From: Gemmatimonadales bacterium
Lineage (GTDB): Bacteria > Gemmatimonadota > Gemmatimonadetes > Gemmatimonadales > GWC2-71-9
NCBI GenBank assembly: GCA_036500345.1
Contig: DASYCE010000010.1
Coordinates: 27,033-91,032 of the forward strand
Direction of reading: 5' to 3'
DNA length: 64,000 nucleotides
The position numbers and the translations under genes were made by a program. Shown piece after piece: positions 34,447 through 41,897 of the stretch. The notes below the pieces were generated by a model. The model was not told the origin of the DNA. It did no database searches and saw only the letters and a list, made by a program, of their open reading frames with translations. Each line of letters begins with the position of its first letter. Within the stretch, counting starts at the first letter, position 1.

Positions 34447-35180
34447 GGTGCAGCGAGCTTGCACGCCGATGCAGTCGGCTTGCATCGGGATGCAATGAGC
34501 CCGAACGCCGATGAAGTCCGCGCGCATCGGGATGCAATGAGCCCGAACGCCGATGAAACCCGCTTGCATCGGGATGCAGTAAGCCCGAACGGCCGTGAAG
34601 TCCGCTTGCATCGGGATGCAGTAAGCCCGAAAGGCGATGAAGTCCGCTTTCAGCGAGATGCAACGAGCCCGAACAGCCATGCAGTCCGCTTGCATCAAGA
34701 TGCAGTGGACCCGAACGCCGATTCGATCGTCGCGAATGGCCGTGAAGAGAGCTCTGCGGCAGTCGAAGTCGTCGTTGATGGATATGAGAAGGTCGTTGAG
34801 GCAGATGAACTGGGCGCGCACGACCGTGCGATGAGCTTTATCGGCCATGCAATGATCGCGCATCGCCATGCAGTGAGCTTGCACGCCGTCGAAGTGAGCT
34901 TGAACGGACCCGATACGGGCGCGAAGGCGTATGAAGTCGCCTTGCAGCGCCGTAGATGACAGCGAACGGCGATGCATTGAGCTTGCGGCGTCATGCAGTG
35001 AGCCCGGAGCGCCATGAGATCGTCCCGACGAGGGTCGATACGGACCCGCAGCGACATGAAATGGTGTCGATTCGCCCATAGATGACCGTGAATGGCCACG
35101 AGAAGGTCGCGCAGAGGTTCGAGGAGCTCGCGAATCGAGACGAGAAGGTCGTGAAGCGGGATGAGACGGGAGCGATCAGG
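34447..35180. repeat. Array of about 35 degenerate 21-bp units encoding heptapeptides
   Basis: From 34447 the sequence divides into consecutive 21-mers with no spacers; most begin GATG, CATG or CGTG, and alternate units end CCGAACGCC-like or TGCATCGG-like, giving a 42-bp higher-order period. Because 21 is a multiple of three, both strands stay open. Plus-strand units read like DAVSPNG-REVRLHR; minus-strand units read like CIPMQAD-FTAVRAY. Similarity is highest at 34468-34720 and decays to 35180. One unit (34951-34970) is 20 bp, shifting the frame on both strands, and a TAG at 35079-35081 breaks the plus frame again. Minus-strand codons look more G/C-ending. No start with a good ribosome site is seen on either strand, so I annotate a repeat, possibly a decayed repeat-protein gene. 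Confidence 0.85.
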
Positions 35181-35191
35181 CGCCGACAGTG

Positions 35192-35461
35192 CTAATCGTA
35201 GTGGTAACGTGCTTGCAGGAACTCGATGCGGTCGCCGAACACCTCGTAGATGAGCCGGTCGGCTTCGCTGACCCGCCGCGACCAGACGTTGCCGCCGAAA
35301 TGCTTCAGGTGTTCAGGCTTGCCAATACCGGCGAAGGGGTCGCGAAGGGTCGCGTCGATGAGGTCGAGCACCCGAAGGGCTGTCTTCCGGTTGGTCTCCA
35401 CCCAGTATCGAATATCGTCGAGACATTCGTTCTGAATGACGGCGCGCCTGGCTGAAGGCAT
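35192..35461 (-). CDS. yoeB: Toxin YoeB (ribosome-dependent endoribonuclease)
   Basis: RelE-superfamily toxin that cuts mRNA in the ribosomal A site. The 89-residue protein aligns with E. coli YoeB as I remember it: catalytic-site segments GKPEHLKH (Glu), WSRRVSEADRLIYEV (Arg) and the C-terminal ARYHYD carrying the essential His-Tyr. All key residues are kept, so the toxin should be active. It follows yefM with a 7-base gap. The first eight residues (MPSARRAV) are longer than in E. coli. Confidence 0.95.
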   Translation of the reverse strand: MPSARRAVIQNECLDDIRYWVETNRKTALRVLDLIDATLRDPFAGIGKPEHLKHFGGNVWSRRVSEADRLIYEVFGDRIEFLQARYHYD

Positions 35462-35468
35462 ACCGGGT

Positions 35469-35750
35469 TCAGCGGGGGAGATTCAGTTCACGACGCAACG
35501 ATGCGAGGTCGGTGGGCTTGCTCCGTCCACTCCTGGCCCGGGTGAGCGCAGCAAGGAGCCGAGCTGCGTTGGCTGGCGAACGCAGCAGGTATGCCGTCTC
35601 ATGCAGGGAGGCGAGCTCATCGGCCGGGATGAGCGCCATGTCCTCGTGACCGCGTCGCTCGATGACAGCAGCTTCTCGGGAATTCTCGACCTCGTCCCAG
35701 AGCGAAGCGAGGTTCTCACGGGCGTTACTGTAGGTTGTCTTGATGCTCAT
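35469..35750 (-). CDS. yefM: Antitoxin YefM (Phd/YefM family)
   Basis: Binds and neutralises YoeB and represses its own promoter. The 93-residue protein has the Phd/YefM fold start TTYSNARENLASLWDEVENS, a dimer region, and the near-invariant toxin-binding ETAYLLRSPANAARLL. The C-terminal tail (ASLRRELNLPR) is a little longer than in E. coli. A paired TGTACA operator lies 17 bp upstream of its start codon. Confidence 0.95.
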   Translation of the reverse strand: MSIKTTYSNARENLASLWDEVENSREAAVIERRGHEDMALIPADELASLHETAYLLRSPANAARLLAALTRARSGRSKPTDLASLRRELNLPR

Positions 35751-35767
35751 GGGTGCCCCGGATGACT

Positions 35768-35786
35768 TGTACAGACAACCTGTACA
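35768..35786 (-). promoter_or_regulatory. YefM-YoeB operator (paired TGTACA)
   Basis: TGTACA-GACAACC-TGTACA: two 6-bp palindromes with centres 13 bp apart, just upstream of yefM. In E. coli the YefM-YoeB complex represses its promoter through two palindromes with TGTACA cores spaced about one helical turn apart, so this is very likely the autoregulatory site. A TTGACA hexamer on the minus strand (35805 down to 35800) may be part of the promoter. Confidence 0.75.
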
Positions 35787-35861
35787 ATACGCGCTTCAGT
35801 GTCAAGCGGGTCCGGCCAAGACACAGCGCCATGGGTAGTGAGGCGGACCGTGGAGAATCAT

Positions 35862-36557
35862 GTGAATGAACCAGCGCTGATCTCCTTGCCTCCTATACGC
35901 GCCCCATCCCGCTCCTGGCTTCGCATGTCGCTGCTGGTCGCGAAGATCGCATCGCTTGGCGCAATGGCCGGCGCATTGGCTGGCGCCGTTGCAGCCGCCG
36001 GATGGCTGGTGATCTTTGCGCCTCGCGACCTCGGCGCAGTCGCTCTTGGCGCACTGATCGCCGCCCCGATTGGCGCAGTCTTCGGTGCCGTCCTCTTCCC
36101 GCTTGCAGGCTTCACCGTGCTGCGGCAGATCCCGCTCTGGCGGATCATCGTACTGACCCTGGTCGGGGCATCGGCCGGAGGGATCATCGGCGCGCAGTAT
36201 TTGGGATCGGCGTGGCTCGTGGGTCCGGTGGTCGGGTTCTGCGCCGCGGTGAGCTGGCTGGCGATTCGGGCCCGCGGAAAGAAGTTGCCGTCGTCAGCCG
36301 TACTCTGTGCTGTCGCTTTGCTCGTTCCCGCCGCCCGGATCAACGCCCAATCCGCGCATGACGAATTGCTGACCCGATCACGGCTTCGCCTCTACTGTCG
36401 CTACTCCCCGAACCACCGCGCTTCTCTCGACGAACCGAACTTCTTCTTGTCCGCCCGCCGCTCCTTCGACGGCTCGATGAACTTGCCGGCCGGTTTCGGT
36501 CCAGAGAAGAAGTCGATCTCGACCGTACCAACTCTCCCCGCGCCAAACTCGATGTAG
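35862..36557 (+). CDS. Membrane protein of unknown function with C-terminus antisense to neighbour
   Basis: The GTG at 35862 is preceded by GGAG at six bases. The first 160 residues contain four hydrophobic, Gly/Ala-rich helices (about 25-52, 62-82, 95-115 and 117-135), several with GAxxGA-type packing motifs, in keeping with a small integral membrane protein. A fifth helix-like segment ends ARINAQ. After that the frame runs 157 bp into the antisense of the oxidoreductase gene and the last 60 residues look like antisense translation, so the gene may have lost its stop or the true end may differ. Function unknown. Confidence 0.5.
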   Translation: MNEPALISLPPIRAPSRSWLRMSLLVAKIASLGAMAGALAGAVAAAGWLVIFAPRDLGAVALGALIAAPIGAVFGAVLFPLAGFTVLRQIPLWRIIVLTLVGASAGGIIGAQYLGSAWLVGPVVGFCAAVSWLAIRARGKKLPSSAVLCAVALLVPAARINAQSAHDELLTRSRLRLYCRYSPNHRASLDEPNFFLSARRSFDGSMNLPAGFGPEKKSISTVPTLPAPNSM

Positions 36558-37534
36558 CAATGCCCGGCGCCGAGGTACGGCGAGTGCGTGCCGCTGCCGG
36601 CGAGGTTGGCGATGATCGACGTTGCCACCGCGCGCCCCGCCCCTTCGGCAAAGACACCAGCCTTCGGCGCGCCGGTGAAGGAGACGTCGCCGATGGCGTA
36701 GACGCCGGGCCACTTCGTCGCCAGCGTCTCGCGATCGACCTTGATCCACCCGTTCTCGGTCATTCCGCTCGCCTCGACCACTGCTGGCGCCCGATGGACC
36801 GGCACGCCGAGGAAGAGATCGAATGGCAATTCACTGCCGTCGTTGAGGACGGCGACCTTGCGCGCTCCATCGAGCGACGCCACGCGCCGGTCGGCAACGC
36901 AATGGATCCCGCGCTCGGCGAAGGCATCGAGGAGCGCGCGCGACGTTTCCGGTGATGGGGGGATCGGCACAGCGAACGGAATCACCAGGGTGATCTCGCA
37001 GCGATCGCGCACTCCCTTCGTCACGAGGTTGTCGTGCAGCAGGAGTGCCGCCTCGCTCGGCGCCGGCGGACACTTGTACGGTGCGCCGCAGACGCCGACG
37101 ACTGCGCGTCCACTGGAGAAACCGGCAATGACGTCGCGCAACGCCGTGGCCCCCGCGACGGTGTAGAACTCATGGCCGGCCTCCGCGAGCCCCGGTGTCG
37201 CGGCGAAGTCGTAGTCGGCGCCGAGGGCGACGACGAGGATGTCGGGCTCGAAGGTACCAGCGTCAGTGGTGACGCGGCGCGCGACCGGATCGATCGCGGT
37301 GACGGTCTGCTGCAGGAAGCGAAGCCCGGGCTTGAGGATCCGGCGGTACGGGATCCGGACGCTTTCGGGCGTGGCGTGCCCGAACATGATGTCGAGCTTG
37401 GAGAATCCGAAGACGAAGGTGTCGCTCTTGTCGATCAGGGTCACGCTGACTTCGTCGCCGAAGCGCTCCGAGAGCGACGCTGCCAGTTCGAGGCCGCCAA
37501 AGCCGGCGCCGAGGATGAGAACTTCCTTCGCCAT
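36401..37534 (-). CDS. FAD/NAD(P)-dependent oxidoreductase (sulfide:quinone reductase-like)
   Basis: Pyridine-nucleotide-disulfide-family flavoprotein of 377 residues. N-terminal FAD motif LILGAGFGGLELAASL, an ATG-like DILVVALGADYDF, a second Rossmann-type region and the FAD-closing PGVYAIGDVSFTGAPKAGVF are all present. CGAPYKCPPAPSEAALLL in the middle carries two cysteines and resembles sulfide:quinone reductase and flavocytochrome c sulfide dehydrogenase relatives, but the C-terminal third redox cysteine of classical SQR is not evident. Substrate (sulfide, NADH or another donor to quinone) stays open. Confidence 0.82.
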   Translation of the reverse strand: MAKEVLILGAGFGGLELAASLSERFGDEVSVTLIDKSDTFVFGFSKLDIMFGHATPESVRIPYRRILKPGLRFLQQTVTAIDPVARRVTTDAGTFEPDILVVALGADYDFAATPGLAEAGHEFYTVAGATALRDVIAGFSSGRAVVGVCGAPYKCPPAPSEAALLLHDNLVTKGVRDRCEITLVIPFAVPIPPSPETSRALLDAFAERGIHCVADRRVASLDGARKVAVLNDGSELPFDLFLGVPVHRAPAVVEASGMTENGWIKVDRETLATKWPGVYAIGDVSFTGAPKAGVFAEGAGRAVATSIIANLAGSGTHSPYLGAGHCYIEFGAGRVGTVEIDFFSGPKPAGKFIEPSKERRADKKKFGSSREARWFGE

Positions 37535-37726
37535 CGCGTTGCTCCCGTGGAGTGGTGGTGACTGCGACTGGATTGTACACCGTCCAGCCGGCCGACGTGA
37601 GCGGCGCGTGACTCCGGCGTGACTTCATGGTGACGGTCGTTCACTAGATACCCAGCACCCCATTCGTCGCCGCGGCGCCCCCGGTTCCACTCGCCCCGGT
37701 CATCCCGTGCTGGAGTCCGTCGCTCG

Positions 37727-39355
37727 ATGCAAATCGACCGCCCGTTCGCCGCCGTTGTCGCATTCGCCGTGGCCGTCGCCGGCTGCACGTCGCGCCCAGT
37801 TTCCCCGGACGCCCTTGCCACCGCCACACCGATCAAGCACCTGGTGGTGATCTTCGACGAGAATGTCTCGTTCGATCACTACTTCGCCACCTATCCCGTG
37901 GCGCAGAACCCGGCAGGGGAACCGGTGTTCACGGCCGCGGCCGGGACGCCGACGGTCAATGGTCTCAAGGGCGACCTTCTCTTCCACAACGCCAACATGA
38001 CTGCGGCTCGCAACGGCGACCTGAAAAGCAATCCGTTCCGGCTCGATCGCTCGCAGGCGGCGACTGCGTCGCAGTCGCACCTCTATACCGCGGAACAGAT
38101 GGCGTATCACGGAGGGATCGCCGATCTCTTCCCCTATTTCACCGGCCAGGGAATGATCGGCGGCACTGGCAGCTTCTCCACGCCATCGGTGGTGATGGGG
38201 TACTACGACGGCAACACCGTGACGGCGCTGTGGAATTACGCGCAGCATTTCGCGATGAGCGACAACGCCTACAGCAATCAGTATGGACCGTCGACGCCCG
38301 GGGCGATCAACCTGATCTCCGGGCAGACCAACGGCGTGCAGGTGGTCAAGCAGACCGACTCGAGCTGGTACGTCCGTGACGGCCAGGGCGGTACGACGCT
38401 GATCAACGACGTGCAGCCGGCGCACGACACCTGCTCATTTCCGTACGACGCCGCGACCTTCACCGGGAAGAATATCGGCGACCTGCTCAACGCCCGCGCG
38501 GTGCCATGGGGATGGTTCGAGGGAGGGTTCGATCTCTCGGTGAAGAACGGCGACAGGAGTACCGGTTGCGCCCGGATGAGCCGATCGAAAGTGACCGGCC
38601 TCGGCTCGTCGGATTATCTCCCTCATCACGAGCCGTTCCAGTTCTACCCGTCGACCGCGAATCCGAAGCATCGGCGCCCCGCATCGATCGCCGCGATCGG
38701 CGTCTCGGGCGACAGTGCCAATCATCAGTACGATCTCCATGATTTCATCGACGCCGTGCAGGGCGGCAACTTCCCCGCGGTGTCGTTTCTCAAGGCGGCC
38801 GCGTTCCAGGACGGCCACGCCGGATATTCCGATCCGCTCGACGAGCAACGCTTCGTCGTCGAACTGCTGAACTTCCTGCAGCAGCGTCCCGAGTGGAAGG
38901 GCACCGCCGTGGTCATCCTCTACGATGATTCGGACGGATGGTACGATCATCAATTCGCGCCGGTTGCCAACGCCTCCTTCTCCCGCGCCGACCATCTCGA
39001 CGCACTCGGCGCCTGCGGAACGAAAGGGACGACGCCGCAGCTCGGCGGCGTCAGCGGGAAGGGACCGGTCGACGGGCGCTGCGGCCCCGGGACACGACAA
39101 CCGTTCCTGGTGATTTCGCCATACGCGCGCACCAACTTCGTCGATCACACCCTGATCACGCAGGCGTCGGTGCTGCGGTTCATCGAGGACAACTGGCTGA
39201 ATGGCGTCCGGATCGGTGGCGGGTCGTTCGACGCGACGGCCGGGGACATCCGCGGGATGTTCGATTTCACCGGCGCCACGCGCGCCTCCATGCTCCTCCT
39301 CGACGACTCCCTCGGCACCCCGACGACGCAGCCGTCCGGGGCGTTGCCGCACTAG
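37727..39355 (+). CDS. Lipoprotein phosphoesterase (phospholipase C/acid phosphatase AcpA family)
   Basis: A 542-residue hydrolase of the alkaline-phosphatase superfamily. Lipobox VAGC gives cysteine 20 as the anchor. HLVVIFDENVSFDHYFATYP is the family's metal- and nucleophile-bearing start. YDDSDGWYDHQFAP and SPYARTNFVDHTLITQ provide later metal ligands. Members cleave phosphate esters such as phospholipids or act as acid phosphatases; which applies cannot be read here. It is followed after 14 bases by a di-haem peroxidase, probably in one operon. Confidence 0.88.
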   Translation: MQIDRPFAAVVAFAVAVAGCTSRPVSPDALATATPIKHLVVIFDENVSFDHYFATYPVAQNPAGEPVFTAAAGTPTVNGLKGDLLFHNANMTAARNGDLKSNPFRLDRSQAATASQSHLYTAEQMAYHGGIADLFPYFTGQGMIGGTGSFSTPSVVMGYYDGNTVTALWNYAQHFAMSDNAYSNQYGPSTPGAINLISGQTNGVQVVKQTDSSWYVRDGQGGTTLINDVQPAHDTCSFPYDAATFTGKNIGDLLNARAVPWGWFEGGFDLSVKNGDRSTGCARMSRSKVTGLGSSDYLPHHEPFQFYPSTANPKHRRPASIAAIGVSGDSANHQYDLHDFIDAVQGGNFPAVSFLKAAAFQDGHAGYSDPLDEQRFVVELLNFLQQRPEWKGTAVVILYDDSDGWYDHQFAPVANASFSRADHLDALGACGTKGTTPQLGGVSGKGPVDGRCGPGTRQPFLVISPYARTNFVDHTLITQASVLRFIEDNWLNGVRIGGGSFDATAGDIRGMFDFTGATRASMLLLDDSLGTPTTQPSGALPH

Positions 39356-39369
39356 CGCACGCCAGGACG

Positions 39370-40722
39370 ATGATCGACGCACGGCTGCACGCCTTGCGAC
39401 GACTCACCGTCGCGGCGATCGGCGTCGGCGTGGTGCGCTGCGCGTCGCACGACAGCGCCCCTCCCCCGCCAATCGGCGCGAACGCGCACCCGGTCACACT
39501 TCTCCGTCCCGCACGCGGACCGATTTCGCCAGTCGCCACGCTCGGCCGGGAGATCTTCTTCGATCCAGCGCTCTCCGGGTCGGGACGGATCTCCTGCGCC
39601 ACCTGTCATGATCCGGCGCACGAGTATGGGCCGCCCAATGATCGGGCGGTGCAGCCCGGCGGAATGACGGGAGGCAACAAAGGAGTGCGAGCGGTGCCTG
39701 GCCTGCGCTACGTGGCGTTCGTGCCGCCGTTCAGCATCGGTCCCGCGAACGACGCCGCGGAGAATGCTGGCGCGGCGAGGGCTGCGGTGCAGTCGGCGGG
39801 AGCTTCGAGGGTCGCCAAGCGCGCGGGCGCGATGATGGGCGCGTCGTTGGTGCCGAGTGGCGGACTCTTCTGGGACGGGCGTGCCAGCACGCTGCAATCG
39901 CAGGCGACCGGTCCGCTCTTCGGTCACGCCGAGATGGACGGAGGGAACATCATCACTGTGGCCAATCGACTGCGGCAGAGGTATGGCGAGCGAATGGCGC
40001 AGCTGTTCGGTGAGGAGACGGTTGCGACACCTGCCCGTCTGGTTGACGAAGCGCTCTTTGCCGTGGCGCGGTTCGAGCTCGAAGACTCGTCGTTCACTCC
40101 GTACTCGAGCAAGTACGACGCGTACCTCGAAGGAAAAGCGGTGCTGACGTCCGTCGAGGCGCGCGGGCTCAGTGTGTTCGAGGATTCGACAAAGGGGAAT
40201 TGCGCGGCGTGTCATCTTGACCGACCGGGGCCGCAGGGCGAGCCGCCAGCGTTCACCGATTACGAGTACGAGGCGCTGGGAGTGCCGAGAAACGATTCGT
40301 TGGCGGTGAATCGGGATCGCGAGTACGCCGACCTGGGGTTGTGCGGACCGGCGCGGCGCGATCTCTCGGCGGTCGCCGCCTACTGCGGACTCTTCCGCAC
40401 GCCGTCGCTCCGGAATGTCGCGACGCGGAAGGTCTTCTTTCACAATGGTGTCTACCGGACGCTGGCGGACGTGGTGCGATTCTATAACCTGCGTGCGGTC
40501 GATCCCGGGGCGATCTATGGGCGAGATCGGTCGGGACGGCTTCGCGGGGACAGCGATCTGCCGGCCTCGTTTCGCGGCAACATCGATACGATCGATGCGC
40601 CGTTCAACCGGCGATCAGGCGAGCGGCCGCCGATGACCCGAGAAGAGATGGGCGACCTGGTCGCGTTTCTCGGGACATTGACCGACGGGTACCGTTTCAG
40701 TGGATCGTCGGACCGACGTTGA
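39370..40722 (+). CDS. Di-haem cytochrome c peroxidase (MauG/CcpA family)
   Basis: A 450-residue exported protein with two CXXCH haem sites, CATCH (about residue 77) and CAACH (about 280). The ATG at 39370 is preceded by AGGA, and the N-terminus has a hydrophobic stretch with a possible lipobox (GVGVVRC). Conserved blocks LGREIFFDPALSGSGRISC, GGLFWDGRA, FRTPSLRNVA and FFHNGVYRTLADVVRFY fit the CCP/MauG family. It would reduce peroxide or oxidise an unknown substrate in the periplasm. Its 3' end overlaps the convergent Uma2 gene by 26 bp. Confidence 0.93.
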   Translation: MIDARLHALRRLTVAAIGVGVVRCASHDSAPPPPIGANAHPVTLLRPARGPISPVATLGREIFFDPALSGSGRISCATCHDPAHEYGPPNDRAVQPGGMTGGNKGVRAVPGLRYVAFVPPFSIGPANDAAENAGAARAAVQSAGASRVAKRAGAMMGASLVPSGGLFWDGRASTLQSQATGPLFGHAEMDGGNIITVANRLRQRYGERMAQLFGEETVATPARLVDEALFAVARFELEDSSFTPYSSKYDAYLEGKAVLTSVEARGLSVFEDSTKGNCAACHLDRPGPQGEPPAFTDYEYEALGVPRNDSLAVNRDREYADLGLCGPARRDLSAVAAYCGLFRTPSLRNVATRKVFFHNGVYRTLADVVRFYNLRAVDPGAIYGRDRSGRLRGDSDLPASFRGNIDTIDAPFNRRSGERPPMTREEMGDLVAFLGTLTDGYRFSGSSDRR

Positions 40723-41260
40723 GCAAGTGCGCCACATCGACGGTCACCGACTCATCCAGCGCCGGATGACGCCAGTCGAACGAGCCGCGCTCGATCACGG
40801 GGCGGGTCGCGTCGGGGGTCCATACTTCGATCTCGCGTTCGTCGATGTTGACGATCCAGTACACCGGAATCCGCTGTTCCTGGTAGAGCCGCCGCTTGGT
40901 GAACCGGTCGGCGCGGCCGGTGGATGGCGAGAGCACTTCGACCACGAGCAACAGCTCCTCCACATCGGACCACCGCCCGGTGCGGATGGATTCATCGAGA
41001 TCGGCGACAAAAAGGTCGGGCTGGACGAGGGTATCGTCGCTCCAGGAGATATCGGCCGGCGAGGTGAGGAGTGCTTCGAGGCCGTGGCGCACGAGATACT
41101 GAAAGAGGACGCCGGTCAGTCGCGCAATAACGACCTGATGCCACAGGCCTGGAGCGGGAGTCACGAAGAGCTTACCGTGGACGGTCTCGTAGCGCTTCCC
41201 GTCTTCGGGAATCGCGCGAACGTCGTCGGCAGTGAAATACGCCGGTAGCGCCATGGGCAT
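40697..41260 (-). CDS. Uma2 family (DUF820) putative endonuclease
   Basis: A 187-residue protein of the PD-(D/E)XK-like Uma2 family. It has KRYETVHGKLFVTPAP, the catalytic-type VQPDLFVAD, VVEVLSPSTGRADRFTKRRLY and YWIVNIDEREIEVW, all in the expected order. Uma2 proteins are abundant in cyanobacteria and some other phyla; activity and purpose are poorly known. The ATG at 41260 is used; a second ATG two codons on is equally possible. Confidence 0.9.
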   Translation of the reverse strand: MPMALPAYFTADDVRAIPEDGKRYETVHGKLFVTPAPGLWHQVVIARLTGVLFQYLVRHGLEALLTSPADISWSDDTLVQPDLFVADLDESIRTGRWSDVEELLLVVEVLSPSTGRADRFTKRRLYQEQRIPVYWIVNIDEREIEVWTPDATRPVIERGSFDWRHPALDESVTVDVAHLLNVGPTIH

Positions 41261-41410
41261 AGTATCGTCTCGGCGATCGGGGGACGGCAAGTCTGATCCA
41301 CGCGGCGAATCTGTCGCCGTGACGGCGGGAGAGCGGATCATTTCTACTGGAGGGTGATTCTTTCCACGCCCCCTGCCGATCGACGATCCAAACTGATACT
41401 TTTCCGTTCA

Positions 41411-41431
41411 GGTGGCCGTTTCGTGGCCGCC
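41411..41431 (+). promoter_or_regulatory. Leader hairpin upstream of the pseudopilin gene
   Basis: GGTGGCC pairs with GGCCGCC (one G-T wobble) around GTTTCGT, 67 bases before the pseudopilin ATG. It could shape the 5' leader; no riboswitch class is recognised. Confidence 0.25.
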
Positions 41432-41498
41432 GCTTCCCGGTACAGACCGATTCGATCGCGAACGCGAACCGTCCTTCACCCTTACTCGCGGACCACTC

Positions 41499-41885
41499 AT
41501 GCCCTCGAGCCGGCGCGGCTGGACCTTGATCGAACTCCTCGTGGTGGTGGCGATCATCGCCATTCTCGCCGCGATCGCCCTGCCGCGGATGGCGGCGACG
41601 AAGGACAAGGCGCGGATGGCGTCGATCATCAGTGACATCCGCAACTCCGAGACGGCAGAGACGTCGTACTTCTCCGATTTCCAGACATTCGGCACGTTCG
41701 GACAGCTGCAGACGGCGAGCAATTTCAACCTGACCAGCGGCAACACGATGACGATCACCGCCGGGGCGAGTGGCTACACGGCGACAGCGACCAATTCACA
41801 GATCTCGAAGGGGGCGACGTCGTGCCATATCGAGGTCGGCGGCGGGGCGACGTCGGGGGCGGACGGGCTGATTCTCTGTCCGTGA
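41499..41885 (+). CDS. Type IV pilin-like / type II secretion pseudopilin
   Basis: A 128-residue protein with a class-III signal: MPSSRRG then WTLIELLVVVAIIAILAAIALPR. Cleavage by prepilin peptidase would follow Gly-7, leaving Glu at mature position 5. The rest is a short GspG-like globular domain with an alpha-1 extension (KDKARMASIISDIRNSETAE) and Thr-rich strands; cysteines in SCHIE and ILCP could pair. No pilus motor, platform or peptidase gene is nearby, so assembly must rely on genes elsewhere. Trp in place of the usual Phe at mature position 1 is slightly unusual. Confidence 0.88.
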   Translation: MPSSRRGWTLIELLVVVAIIAILAAIALPRMAATKDKARMASIISDIRNSETAETSYFSDFQTFGTFGQLQTASNFNLTSGNTMTITAGASGYTATATNSQISKGATSCHIEVGGGATSGADGLILCP

Positions 41886-41897
41886 GTGCTGTCGTGG

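Noticed and set aside
34282..35079. 265-residue minus-strand heptad-repeat protein, and 176-residue plus-strand counterpart, as real genes
   Set aside because: Both frames arise automatically from a 21-bp period, both are broken by the same 20-bp unit, and neither has a clear ribosome site. Kept as a repeat, not a CDS.
34447..35180. CRISPR array
   Set aside because: The 21-bp units abut with no unique spacers and vary among themselves; no cas genes are nearby.
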